Shown: positions 23,427-31,618 of the stretch, piece after piece
Numbering within the stretch: the first letter of the stretch is position 1
How the letters are laid out: every line of letters begins with the position of its first letter
Assembly (NCBI GenBank): GCA_035267785.1
Contig: DATFLL010000126.1
Coordinates: 1 to 38,487 of the forward strand
From: DATFLL01 sp035267785
GTDB taxonomy: Bacteria > Pseudomonadota > Gammaproteobacteria > DATFLL01
Reading direction: 5' to 3'
Length of the DNA: 38,487 nt
The notes under the pieces: generated by a model
The model's database searches: none
What the model saw: only the letters and a program-made list of their open reading frames with translations
What the model was told of the DNA's origin: nothing
Position numbers and translations under genes: made by a program

Positions 23427-26400
23427 CGCTTCCCCTTGGTCAAAAATTGCGTATTCGGGCCATGGTCTATGTGGCCGGCGAGCCCATTCCCAATTTCTGG
23501 CCCATGCGCGCCTTCATCCACCACAACCCGCTCCACGGTCTGGAGCACCTGCCCTTCGCCGAGGCGGTCGAGCAGGGCCAGCGCATGTTTCACGCTCGGG
23601 GCTTTCTCAAGCGGGCTGACTATCAGCGCTATCAAACGCAGGGGAAGGTCGACCAGGAACGGCTGGCGGCCGAGGTGGACGCGTTCCTGGCGGGGCGCGA
23701 GCGCCTGCCCGGCGTCGACTTGCGGGCCTGGCTGCTCACGCTGCTCACGCACACGACCGAACCCGTCGCCGCCACGGACCCACTGGCTGCGATTACCGAT
23801 ATCCAGGCCGCCCTGGCCGGTCGCGAGGTTTCGCCCGCCCAGCCCGATCAGGAAGTCATTTTCGAGGGTCTGCGCCGAGAGCTGTTGGACTGGCGCACCG
23901 TCTACGAGGCGGTGGATGTTCTTTACGGCACCGAGATCGGCGCCGAACTCGACGAGCTCGTCATCAAGAGCTGTCTGGATTTTTTTGACGAAGGCCAGTC
24001 CGTCTGGGCGATGCCCGGGCGCGAACGCGGTTTCTTCTCGGCCTGGCGCGAAGTGGCCAGCCGCAACGGCCGGCTGTATCTGCGCGGGTTGCACATCACC
24101 GGCATCGTCGGCGACGAGGACACGCCCGAGGGCGTGATCGCCCGCGTTATGCAAACGCTGGCCGTGCCCGAGGACCGCTGGCCGGGCTATTTTGCCCGCG
24201 AGCTTGCCCGTCTGCACGGCTGGGCCGGGTTCATCCGTTGGCGTTCCACCGCCAGCCACTATTATTGGGGTGAACAATACCCGGCAGACCTCGTCGATTT
24301 GTTGGCCGTGCGTCTGACGTTGGCGCTCGCGTTGCTCAGCGAGCGCGGGCGCAGGGGAATGCCCCTGACCGCCACCGACGTAGCACGCGCGCTCGAGCAG
24401 CGCCCCCACGAAACCTATCTGCGCTACGAGTTTCACAGTGGGTCGGTGCTGCCGGCGATGGCCGTCCGGGTCGAGCAGACCCTGGCGACCGAACGGCCCA
24501 AACAGATCGAACGGGTATTCGCCGACTACGTCGACGCGAAACGGGCCGATCAGGCCCGGCGCCAGGCGCAGCGCCTTGGCGAGCTCGCGCGTCAGGCCAA
24601 CCAGCCCCGTGCGCTGGACGATCTCTCCGACCAACAGCTCGGTCGCCTGCTCGAGACGCTCGGCCAGTTCGAAAAGGATGAAGGCATGATCTGGCTGCGT
24701 GCCATGGAGCAGCACGCCATGACCCGCCTGCTCGACGGCCTCAGCCTCGAGTCGCCGGAAGCGCCTGACAAGCGCCCATTCGCCCAGGCGCTGTTCTGCA
24801 TCGATACCCGCTCGGAGCGGATTCGCCGGCACCTGGAGAGTGCCGGTGACTACCAGACGTACGGCATCGCGGGCTTTTTCGGCGTGCCGGTGAGCTTCAT
24901 GGAACTGGGCAAGGGCAGCGAGATCAATCTCTGCCCGGTCTTGCTGACCCCCAAGAATCTGGTGCTTGAGATGGCGGTCGGCCACGGCAAAGACGACCCC
25001 GCCGCTGTCACGGTGCTCGAGAAGGCCTTGCACGAGCTCAAGGAGTCCGTGCTCAGCCCCTTCGTCACCGTCGAGGCCATCGGTCTGCTGTTCGGACTGG
25101 ACATGGTCGGCAAGACCGTTATACCCCAGCATTACAATCGGTGGCGCCAGCGTCTGCACGAGCACAAGCCGCACACTCACCTGCTGATCGACAAGCTGAC
25201 TCGCGAACAGGCCGACTCGGTTGTGCGGGCCGTCCAACGGGCGGTGATTGCCAAGGCCGTCGAGCACGAGCTTGGCCTCGAGGCGGAACAGGTCAACGAC
25301 GCGCTGGTGCGCGAACTGCGCGAAGCCGCCCTGGGCAACGGCCATGAGGCCGCGAGGCTGGCCAACTCTCTGGGCCTGGGCGAACGCGCAGAGCAGGAGT
25401 TCGTCGAGCGCCTGCGCCGCGTCTATCGCATCACGCCGTCGTTCGCCCGCCTCCAGATGGAACAGCTTGCGCGCCTTGGCTTCAGCCTCGACGAACAGGT
25501 TGGCTTTGTCAGCCAGGCGCTGCGCTCTATCGGTCTGACGGGAAATTTTTCGCGTTTCATCCTGCTGGTGGGCCACGGCAGCACGTCCGAGAACAACCCC
25601 TACGAATCGGCGCTCGATTGCGGTGCGTGCGGCGGCAACCACGGGTTGGTCAACGCCCGCGCCCTGGCGCAGATGGGCAACAAACCCGAGGTGCGCCGCC
25701 GACTGCGCGAACAGGAAGTCGATATCCCTGAGGATGCCTGGTTCCTGCCTGCGCTGCATGACACGACGACCGACGAGCTGCAGCTGTTCGATCTCGACCG
25801 GATTCCACCGTCGCACGTGGTGTACATCGATCGGCTTCGCAGCGGTTTGACCGCCGCCTCGAGGCTTTGCACTCAGGAGCGCATGCCGGAGCTGCAGAGC
25901 GACTCGGGCTCGATCACGCCGTCCGAGGCCTTCAAGCTTGCCCAGCGCAATTCGATGGATTGGTCTCAGGTGCGCCCGGAGTGGGGTCTGGCGGGCAACG
26001 CCTATTTCGTGATCGGGCGCCGAGCGCTCACCCGGTCATCTTCCCTGCAAGGGCGGGCCTTCCTGCATTCGTATGACTATGGCCTGGACCCCAAGCGCCG
26101 CCTGCTGGAGAACATACTCGGCGGTCCCCTGGTGGTCGGCCAGTGGATCAACATGGAGCACTACTTCTCCACCGTCGACAACGAGCGCTTCGGCAGCGGC
26201 AGCAAGGCCTATCACAACGTAGCCGGACGGTTCGGCGTTATGACCGGCAACCTCAGCGACCTGCGCACCGGGCTTCCTTCTCAGACGGTTCTCAACAACG
26301 GCCTGCCCTACCACGAACCGTTGCGATTGATCACGGTAATCGAGGCGCCCTTCCATCACGCCCGGCGGGCGGTCGAGGACGTGGCGGCGGTGAAGTCGCT

Positions 26401-26542
26401 CGTGCGCAACGGGTGGATCCGGCTACTGATCGTGGACCCCGTCGAAGGGACGGTGAGTACGTACGAGGACGGTGAATGGAACCGTCGTCAGTTTACCGGT
26501 GCCCTGGAAGAGGCCTTGGTTGAGGAGACTACCCTATCATGA
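23423..26542 (+). CDS. dabA: Inorganic carbon accumulation subunit DabA (DUF2309)
   Basis: A 1039-residue, largely cytoplasmic protein, of the long DabA1-like type. The carbonic-anhydrase-like zinc site is visible: LFCIDTRSERIRRHL gives Cys459 and Asp461; LLVGHGSTSENNP gives His718; ALDCGACGGNHG gives Cys733. These correspond in order and local spacing to the Cys/Asp/His/Cys residues described for DabA. NFWPMRAFIHHNPLHGLEHL near the N-terminus is also conserved. It works with DabB to convert CO2 to bicarbonate vectorially, feeding the carboxysome. The start overlaps the preceding gene and its stop overlaps the PII-like gene, so the block is translationally coupled. Confidence 0.96.
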   Translation: MTLPLGQKLRIRAMVYVAGEPIPNFWPMRAFIHHNPLHGLEHLPFAEAVEQGQRMFHARGFLKRADYQRYQTQGKVDQERLAAEVDAFLAGRERLPGVDLRAWLLTLLTHTTEPVAATDPLAAITDIQAALAGREVSPAQPDQEVIFEGLRRELLDWRTVYEAVDVLYGTEIGAELDELVIKSCLDFFDEGQSVWAMPGRERGFFSAWREVASRNGRLYLRGLHITGIVGDEDTPEGVIARVMQTLAVPEDRWPGYFARELARLHGWAGFIRWRSTASHYYWGEQYPADLVDLLAVRLTLALALLSERGRRGMPLTATDVARALEQRPHETYLRYEFHSGSVLPAMAVRVEQTLATERPKQIERVFADYVDAKRADQARRQAQRLGELARQANQPRALDDLSDQQLGRLLETLGQFEKDEGMIWLRAMEQHAMTRLLDGLSLESPEAPDKRPFAQALFCIDTRSERIRRHLESAGDYQTYGIAGFFGVPVSFMELGKGSEINLCPVLLTPKNLVLEMAVGHGKDDPAAVTVLEKALHELKESVLSPFVTVEAIGLLFGLDMVGKTVIPQHYNRWRQRLHEHKPHTHLLIDKLTREQADSVVRAVQRAVIAKAVEHELGLEAEQVNDALVRELREAALGNGHEAARLANSLGLGERAEQEFVERLRRVYRITPSFARLQMEQLARLGFSLDEQVGFVSQALRSIGLTGNFSRFILLVGHGSTSENNPYESALDCGACGGNHGLVNARALAQMGNKPEVRRRLREQEVDIPEDAWFLPALHDTTTDELQLFDLDRIPPSHVVYIDRLRSGLTAASRLCTQERMPELQSDSGSITPSEAFKLAQRNSMDWSQVRPEWGLAGNAYFVIGRRALTRSSSLQGRAFLHSYDYGLDPKRRLLENILGGPLVVGQWINMEHYFSTVDNERFGSGSKAYHNVAGRFGVMTGNLSDLRTGLPSQTVLNNGLPYHEPLRLITVIEAPFHHARRAVEDVAAVKSLVRNGWIRLLIVDPVEGTVSTYEDGEWNRRQFTGALEEALVEETTLS

Positions 26543-26865
26543 AGAATTTGAATTTCAGTCCGATCAAGAAGCTCGAGATCATCCTCAGTGGCGAGCATCA
26601 AGGATTCGCGACCGACATCCTGGATCGAGCCGGAGTCAAAGGCTACACCATCGTCAACAATCTGTCGGGCAAGGGCAGCCACGGTTTTCACCAGGGACAC
26701 CTGCTGTTCAACGAGGACGACGTGCTGATCATGATCATTGCCGCGGTGCCCGAGGAGCTCGTCAATCCGATCCTGGAGGGCCTGGCTCCCTTCTACAACG
26801 AGCACTCCGGTGTCGTTTTTATTCAGGATATCCAGGTGACCCGATTGGTTAAGTTTAGCGACTGA
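26539..26865 (+). CDS. Carboxysome-associated PII-like protein (CPII)
   Basis: A 108-residue ferredoxin-fold protein of the PII superfamily: SPIKKLEIILSGEHQGFATD, ILDRAGVKGYTIVNNLSGKG, and EDDVLIMIIAAVPEELVNPI with a C-terminal VVFIQDIQVTRLVKF. It lacks the canonical PII T-loop Tyr (uridylylation) motif. CPII proteins near cso/DAB genes have been reported to bind adenine nucleotides with bicarbonate, suggesting they gauge inorganic carbon and modulate uptake. The four-base overlap with dabA supports DAB as the likely target; that is inference. Confidence 0.88.
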   Translation: MKNLNFSPIKKLEIILSGEHQGFATDILDRAGVKGYTIVNNLSGKGSHGFHQGHLLFNEDDVLIMIIAAVPEELVNPILEGLAPFYNEHSGVVFIQDIQVTRLVKFSD

Positions 26866-26953
26866 TTGTCGTTACTCCACGCTCACCGCCGAGGCGGACT
26901 AAGGCCCCGCCGGCGTCAACCGCTCTGCGCACAGCGAGTACAGTAGTTTTTCG

Positions 26954-27568
26954 ATGATCGAACTTCGAACATATGTCTATATCGACTCGCTGCAGCCACA
27001 GCTTGCCGAATACATGGCGACCGTCTCCCAGGGCTTTTTGCCCGTGCCGGGCGACGCCTGTCTGTGGGTCGAGGTCTCGCCCGGTATGGCGATCCACCGG
27101 CTGACCGACGTCGCCCTCAAGGCTACGCGCGTGCATCTGGCGCAGCAGGTCGTCGAGCGCGCCTATGGTTCGATGGTGATTCATCACCGCGATCAAAGCG
27201 ACGTGCAGGAGGCGGGCAGCGTGATCCTCAATCGCCTGGGCGCGCAGGTCAGCGACCGCCAGCCCTGTCAGATTGCCTGGCAGGAGGTGATCCGCGGCAT
27301 GACGCCGGACCACACCGTGCTGATCAATCGGCAGAACCGCCGCGGTTCGATGATCCTGCCCGAGCAGAGCATGTTCATCCTGGAGACCGAGCCGGCGGGC
27401 TATATCGTGTACGCGGCCAATCAGGCCGAGAAGGCGGCCAACATCACGCTCATCGATGTGCGTGCCGTCGGCGCCTTCGGTCGCCTGACGCTGTCCGGGC
27501 GCGAGGCCGATGTCGACGAGGCGGCCGCCGCGGCCCTGGCCGCCGTGCAAAACCCGACCGGGACCTGA
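26954..27568 (+). CDS. csoS1D: Carboxysome shell tandem-BMC protein CsoS1D
   Basis: A 204-residue protein with two BMC domains that trimerises into a pseudohexamer; known CsoS1D forms stacked, gated pores thought to admit larger metabolites such as RuBP. Domain 1 includes FLPVPGDACLWVEVSPGMAI, RLTDVALKATRVHLAQQVVE and GSMVIHHRDQSDVQEAGSVI. Domain 2 includes TPDHTVLINRQNRRGSMILP, QSMFILETEPAGYIVYAANQ and VRAVGAFGRLTLSGREADVD. It lacks the long N-terminal extension of the cyanobacterial form. An in-frame stop at 26900 bounds the start; no strong ribosome-binding site is visible before ATG 26954. Confidence 0.93.
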   Translation: MIELRTYVYIDSLQPQLAEYMATVSQGFLPVPGDACLWVEVSPGMAIHRLTDVALKATRVHLAQQVVERAYGSMVIHHRDQSDVQEAGSVILNRLGAQVSDRQPCQIAWQEVIRGMTPDHTVLINRQNRRGSMILPEQSMFILETEPAGYIVYAANQAEKAANITLIDVRAVGAFGRLTLSGREADVDEAAAAALAAVQNPTGT

Positions 27569-27581
27569 GGGACCTTAACCC

Positions 27582-28148
27582 ATGCACCGCCAGGAACTGC
27601 TCGAACTGCTGGCCCGCTACCATACCCGGTTCATGGACGAGGCGGCATTTATCGACCGGGCCTACGCTTACGTCCAGGCGCATCCCGATTGCTTCGAGCG
27701 CGAGCTGTGGCCGGCTCACGTGACCGGATCGGCCTGGGTGGTCAATCCGGACCGCTCGCTCGCCCTGTTGATGCACCACCGCAAGCACGATCAATGGTTT
27801 CAGCCCGGCGGACATGCCGACGGGGAGGCCGATATCGTGGGGGTGGCACTGCGCGAGACCGCCGAGGAGAGCGGGATAGACCCCAAGGACATCCACCTGG
27901 TCGATGGCGAAATATTCGATCTCGATATCCACAGCATCCCGGCCATGCACGGCGATCCGGAACACGAGCATCTCGACGTGCGGTTTCTGGTGGAGATCGA
28001 CGACGGGTTGCCCGTCCCCGGCAACGACGAATCCCACGAGGTCCGCTGGGTGCCGCTGAGCCAGGTCTCCCGATTCAACAACAACCGCTCCACCTATCGG
28101 ATGGTACAAAAGACCCGACAGCTGAGGTCGCGTGTGGCTTACGCCTGA
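27582..28148 (+). CDS. NUDIX hydrolase
   Basis: A 188-residue protein with a full NUDIX box, G-x5-E-x7-REUxEExGU, seen as GHADGEADIVGVALRETAEE-SGI around residues 83-105. A substrate-side segment (HEHLDVRFLVEIDDG) and a C-terminal RFNNNRSTYRMVQKT follow. NUDIX enzymes cleave nucleoside diphosphates linked to another moiety; the substrate is unknown here. It starts 13 bases after csoS1D, so it probably belongs to the carboxysome transcript, perhaps clearing an aberrant nucleotide or sugar phosphate (speculative). Its last 10 bases overlap the convergent cbbR gene. Confidence 0.88.
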   Translation: MHRQELLELLARYHTRFMDEAAFIDRAYAYVQAHPDCFERELWPAHVTGSAWVVNPDRSLALLMHHRKHDQWFQPGGHADGEADIVGVALRETAEESGIDPKDIHLVDGEIFDLDIHSIPAMHGDPEHEHLDVRFLVEIDDGLPVPGNDESHEVRWVPLSQVSRFNNNRSTYRMVQKTRQLRSRVAYA

Positions 28149-29053
28149 GCTTTGTCGCCGATGTGGCGGGAGATCAGGAATTCCTTGAACGCCTCGGCGG
28201 CCGGGGCCAGTACCTTGTGCTCAGGGTAGACCAGATGCCATTGACGTTCGAGCGGTAGGCCTTGCACGTCGAGGAGTGCGAGATTGCCGAGTTCGACCTC
28301 CGCTTCAACGGTGATCTTTGCAATGATGGAGATACCGAGTCTGCCGGCGACGGTCTGCTTGATTGCCTCGTTGCTGCCCAGTTCCATCCGAACCCGGGGT
28401 GCCGTTTTATAGCGTTGGAAAAAGGCCTCGCACCCCAGGCGGGTGCCGGAGCCGGGCTCGCGCGCGATGAACGGCTCTTCGGCCAGGCGCTTGGGGGAGA
28501 TCTTTTTCTTTCCGACCAACGGATGCTCGGGGTGGGCAATCGCGACCAGGGGATTGGGCGCGAAGGGCGTGGTGACGACATTGAGGTTTTCGGGCGGCTG
28601 GCCCAGGATGTACAGGTCGTCCTGGTTGTGGGCCAGCCGGTCGAGGATCGCCTTGCGGTTGCCGACGAACAGCGACACCTCGATACCGGGGTGCTGAGCG
28701 CTCAATTGGCCCAACAGCTGCGGGACGAAGTATTTCGCCGTGGTCAGGATGGCGACGCTGAGCGTGCCGCTCTCGAGGCCCTGGATGGCCGCCAGTTCCT
28801 GGGACAGCCGCTCCATGCGGGCCGAGACGTCGCGGCAGGCCGAGGCGACGGCCTTGCCGGCTTCCGTGAGGAACAGCTTCTTCCCCACCTGCTCCACCAG
28901 TGGCTGGCCAGCGGCCTCGCCCAGCTGCTTGACCTGGATGGACACCGCCGGCGGGGTCAGATGGAGTACCTCGGCGGTCCGGGTAATGCTCATATGCTGC
29001 GCCAGGGCGTCGAAGATCCGCAGCTGATGCAGGGTCGCGCGTCGAATCGGCAT
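28139..29053 (-). CDS. cbbR: LysR-type regulator CbbR
   Basis: A 304-residue LysR-family protein. The winged helix-turn-helix is in the first 65 residues (TLHQLRIFDALAQHMSITRT, AEVLHLTPPAVSIQVKQLGE) with a linker helix after it. The effector domain has FIAREPGSGTRLGCEAFFQR and SNEAIKQTVAGRLGISIIAK, typical of CbbR proteins, which sense Calvin-cycle metabolites and activate cbb operons. It is divergent from an aldolase-like gene and convergent with the carboxysome block. A GTTTAA/TTAAAC operator lies 28 bases upstream of its start and recurs before cbbL. ATG 29053 aligns with the family N-terminus; the frame extends upstream through the promoter, which is not plausible coding. Confidence 0.92.
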   Translation of the reverse strand: MPIRRATLHQLRIFDALAQHMSITRTAEVLHLTPPAVSIQVKQLGEAAGQPLVEQVGKKLFLTEAGKAVASACRDVSARMERLSQELAAIQGLESGTLSVAILTTAKYFVPQLLGQLSAQHPGIEVSLFVGNRKAILDRLAHNQDDLYILGQPPENLNVVTTPFAPNPLVAIAHPEHPLVGKKKISPKRLAEEPFIAREPGSGTRLGCEAFFQRYKTAPRVRMELGSNEAIKQTVAGRLGISIIAKITVEAEVELGNLALLDVQGLPLERQWHLVYPEHKVLAPAAEAFKEFLISRHIGDKAQA

Positions 29054-29080
29054 ATTGATTAAAGAATAAGTAAATCTAAA

Positions 29081-29125
29081 GTTTAAAAACTTAAACTGTA
29101 ATTTATCACGCGTTCTCCCTAGACT
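29081..29125 (+). promoter_or_regulatory. Putative CbbR operator/promoter, copy C (cbbR/aldolase-like divergent region)
   Basis: GTTTAA-AAAC-TTAAAC is followed, with the same spacing as before cbbL, by TAGACT (29120-29125). The two 45-bp elements share the entire dyad except one base, plus TGT and ATTTAT. AAGTTT-AA-AAACTT also forms an internal dyad. It lies between divergent genes, as expected for a LysR autoregulatory and target site. It would fire the plus-strand aldolase-like gene with a leader of about 130 bases. Confidence 0.65.
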
Positions 29126-29262
29126 CAATCCCGACGAATATTGTCGGAAAAACCGGACTTTCTCCAAGGCTTTCTCAGGGACGGACCGCCGGTGCCCGGC
29201 TTCAAAATGCCCGGGCCAGTGCCCCTGAGCGGTGCCGTCACTGTCTGCGAGACGCGAGCACG

Positions 29263-30501
29263 ATGCCACTGGTGAACATGAAAGACATGGTGGACCACGC
29301 CTACCGGCATAACTACGCGGTGGGGGCTTTCGCCGTGGTCAACCTTGAATTTCTGCAGGGCGTTATGGCGGCGGCCGAGCGCTGTCGGGCGCCGGTCATC
29401 CTGGGGTTGCAGGAATCGCCGTCGGAGTCCTTTGACTTCGACCTCCTGGTCTCGGCCGTCGAAGCCGCCGCGCAGCGCGCCTGCGTTCCGGTGGCGATTC
29501 ACATGCACCACGGCAACGATATCGACTCCGCCGTGCGCGCGATCAATCGGGGCTGCAACGGCGTCATGGTCGACGCCTCTCACCGCGAGTTGGGCGACAA
29601 CATCGAGCTCACCCGGGCGGTGGTCGCCATGGCTCGGGACTGCGGCGTACCGGTTGAGGCCAGCCTGGGATTCGTGCCCGAGGCCGAGGGCGACGGTACG
29701 CAGCCGGATGCCGGCGAGATCGCGCATACCTCCGTGGCGGAGGCGAGTGGTTACGTCGAGAAGACCGGGGTCGATTTCCTTGCCGTGTCGATCGGGACGG
29801 TGCGCGGGCGCACGCGGGCGAAACCGAAGCTCAACTGGCAGCGCCTGAAGCAGATCAACGAAGCCTTGGGTATACCGCTGGCCATTTACGGTGGTAGCGG
29901 GCTGAACGACAGTCAATACGGGCGGCTGATCGCCAACGGAGTCGCCAAGATCGACTTCTACGCCGCCCTGGCCGAGGCCGCCTTCGAGCAGGTTCGCTCC
30001 AGCACGAAGGGCGGTGCCGGGGGGCGCTACGCAACGGCAATGCGCGCGGTACGCGAGGCGGTCGAAAACGAAACCGAGCACTTCATGCGGGTATGCGGTG
30101 CGGCCGGCCGCGCCGCCGAGGTGTTGGAGCAATGCCGCCACTGGACGCCCGTGGAGCATATCGTTACCCAGAATGTGCAAGGCATGACCGACCGCGATGT
30201 GGAGGCGCTCATGGAGGAGGGACGGCGCGTGCTCAGCACGATCCCCGGCGTGCTCGGTGTGTGCGCCGCCAGCGTGGTCAGAGACGACGAAATTTATCGC
30301 TGCAGCTGGATGGTCCGCTTCTGTCATTCCGCGGCCGTGGACAGTTATCGTGAGCACCCGGATTATCTGACCCTCGCCAGTCGACGGCCCCGTTCGGCAC
30401 CCTACGGCGGGCTCGATGCCCGCCGGACCTCTTGGGGTTCGGGCAACGTTCCCCCGTCCGCCTCCCGACCCGGTCGCGTCCCCCAGCACTCGCGGGGCTA
30501 G
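29263..30501 (+). CDS. Degenerate class II aldolase-like domain fused to a Dabb domain
   Basis: The 412-residue protein starts like a class II fructose-bisphosphate aldolase (PLVNMKDMVDHAYRHNYAVG, GAFAVVNLEFLQGVMAAAER) and keeps the TIM-barrel layout. The active site is not conserved: the catalytic Asp of the DHG motif is His82 (IHMHHGND; His83 retained), the Zn-binding Glu of ELG is Ser134 (VEASLGF), the VHG His is Arg181 (GTVRGRT), and the HGGSG His is Tyr209 (IYGGSG). Residues about 297-385 form a second domain, PVEHIVTQNVQGMTDRDVEA to SAAVDSYREHPDYLTLA, matching the stress-responsive A/B-barrel (Dabb) fold. The last 35 residues are Pro/Arg-rich. Normal FBP aldolase activity is unlikely; a pseudoenzyme, sensor or altered catalyst is possible. 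Its promoter carries the CbbR-type element. Confidence 0.85.
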   Translation: MPLVNMKDMVDHAYRHNYAVGAFAVVNLEFLQGVMAAAERCRAPVILGLQESPSESFDFDLLVSAVEAAAQRACVPVAIHMHHGNDIDSAVRAINRGCNGVMVDASHRELGDNIELTRAVVAMARDCGVPVEASLGFVPEAEGDGTQPDAGEIAHTSVAEASGYVEKTGVDFLAVSIGTVRGRTRAKPKLNWQRLKQINEALGIPLAIYGGSGLNDSQYGRLIANGVAKIDFYAALAEAAFEQVRSSTKGGAGGRYATAMRAVREAVENETEHFMRVCGAAGRAAEVLEQCRHWTPVEHIVTQNVQGMTDRDVEALMEEGRRVLSTIPGVLGVCAASVVRDDEIYRCSWMVRFCHSAAVDSYREHPDYLTLASRRPRSAPYGGLDARRTSWGSGNVPPSASRPGRVPQHSRG

Positions 30502-30517
30502 CGCCGTAGGAGTCGGA

Positions 30518-31021
30518 GTGAGCTACCTGCTGTTCCTACGATCGTCGGCGGACCTGGAACGCGCCTGCCGCGACGTCAGCGACTACTTCGCCTTCCGCCG
30601 CACGCTATCGGGACCGGCGTCTCTTAGTCTCTACGGCGCCTGGATCGAGCCGAACACGCTGTCATCTATCCCGCTGGCGCTGGTCCCCCCGGTATGGCCC
30701 TCCGGCAACCACGGCTTTGCCATCCAGGAGCGTTTCGGTGTAGCGGGAATCTGGCAGCTGGCGCGCCTCGATGTGCCGCCGGAGGCCTCTCGCCTGCACG
30801 CGCTGCCGGATGCCATTATCGACTCGCTGCGGGGGATCGCGGGCGCGCAGGCAGGGTTGTTCGCTCCGGTGTTCGACGGTGCGCTGACTCATTCGGCGAT
30901 GGACCAGGAGTTGAAGCGACTTCGCAACCGTTACCCGGGTATGGTCGCGCCGCCCCTTGTACAGAACGCGCATGACGGGGCGCTGGAGCGGCTGCCAGCC
31001 GGCACAGGCGCGCCCTGTTGA
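30518..31021 (+). CDS. Hypothetical protein downstream of the aldolase-Dabb gene
   Basis: A 167-residue protein that I do not recognise. It begins MSYLLFLRSSADLERACRDV and contains GNHGFAIQERFGVAGIWQLA and MDQELKRLRNRYPGMVAPPL. It looks soluble, with alternating strands and helices and no signal peptide. The likely start is GTG 30518, preceded by TAGGAGTCGGA; an in-frame ATG at 30416 lies inside the upstream gene. It starts 16 bases after that gene's stop, so the two are probably one CbbR-controlled operon. The next hairpin terminator is at 31089. Confidence 0.65.
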   Translation: MSYLLFLRSSADLERACRDVSDYFAFRRTLSGPASLSLYGAWIEPNTLSSIPLALVPPVWPSGNHGFAIQERFGVAGIWQLARLDVPPEASRLHALPDAIIDSLRGIAGAQAGLFAPVFDGALTHSAMDQELKRLRNRYPGMVAPPLVQNAHDGALERLPAGTGAPC

Positions 31022-31026
31022 TACCA

Positions 31027-31135
31027 GCGCGCGAGGGTCGAACCGGCTGCTATATAACGGTCAGAGGTTCGAAGTCCGATCCGACCGCAAATGCAAAAGG
31101 CCACCGCGAGGGGTGGCCTTTTCCATTTGGCGCGC
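31027..31135. repeat. 109-bp direct repeat, copy 1
   Basis: Identical to 31293-31401 (offset 266) except for one base (C at 31050 versus A at 31316). It contains the string GGTCAGAGGTTCGAA, which also occurs in the T-arm region of the tRNA-Arg gene read from the minus strand, and a strong terminator hairpin. It ends in GGCGCGC, where copy 2 runs into the tRNA 3' end. Confidence 0.9.
31089..31128. terminator. Terminator hairpin in repeat copy 1
   Basis: A 16-bp stem with one C-C mismatch (AAATG-AAAAGGCCACC paired with GGTGGCCTTTT-CATTT, loop GCGAGG). A and T runs on both sides make it usable in both directions. On the plus strand it would end the aldolase-Dabb operon transcript. Confidence 0.75.
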
Positions 31136-31196
31136 GACCAGAACGAGCGCAGCGAGTTCGGGAAGTACTTGATGAACCGCCGCAGGCGGTTCTAAG

Positions 31197-31268
31197 TGCC
31201 CGAGAGGACTGACTCGGGCCGGCCTGCGGCCGGGCCCTCGCCCCTGCGGGGCAGCGCTGCGCGCTGTC
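31197..31268 (-). pseudogene. Decayed tRNA-Arg-like segment (left copy)
   Basis: GCCCGAGAGGA (31198-31208) and GGGGCAGCGCT (31248-31258) match, in the same order and orientation, the 3' acceptor/T-arm edge and anticodon-stem region of the intact tRNA-Arg at 31394-31470. The interior is replaced by unrelated GC-rich sequence and cannot fold as a tRNA. I read it as a degenerate remnant; chance similarity in GC-rich DNA is possible. Confidence 0.35.
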
Positions 31269-31292
31269 CCCTCGCACGCCCTCGGAACTGCG

Positions 31293-31393
31293 GCGCGCGA
31301 GGGTCGAACCGGCTGATATATAACGGTCAGAGGTTCGAAGTCCGATCCGACCGCAAATGCAAAAGGCCACCGCGAGGGGTGGCCTTTTCCATT

Positions 31394-31401
<8 letters not shown>
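31293..31401. repeat. 109-bp direct repeat, copy 2
   Basis: The second copy of the repeat at 31027-31135. Its right end overlaps the encoded CCA and first acceptor bases of the minus-strand tRNA-Arg, so copy 1 looks like a duplication that carried off the tRNA 3' end and its terminator. Confidence 0.9.
31355..31394. terminator. Terminator of tRNA-Arg in repeat copy 2
   Basis: The same mismatched 16-bp hairpin as at 31089-31128. On the minus strand it begins directly after the tRNA CCA end and has a TTTT tract in its descending arm, so it is the natural tRNA-Arg terminator. Confidence 0.75.
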
Positions 31402-31470
<69 letters not shown>

Positions 31471-31618
31471 AAAACTTATTGTCGCGGGCGCCATCGATTT
31501 AATGGCGCGCCCTCGGGATTACTCGGCCCGCACCTTCGCACGGCCCTCGCCCCTTCGGGGCCAGCGTCGCGCCGTTCTTCGAACGGCTGCTCCGCTGTTG
31601 CCTCGCGGCTTTGTCCCT

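Noticed and set aside
23402..25816. An 804-codon minus-strand open frame opposite dabA
   Set aside because: No domain, no ribosome-binding site, and dabA on the other strand has intact zinc-site motifs.
31027..31100. A plus-strand tRNA in the 109-bp repeat (contains GGTCAGAGGTTCGAA)
   Set aside because: Only a T-arm-like string is present; there is no matching 5' acceptor strand, D-arm or anticodon arm.
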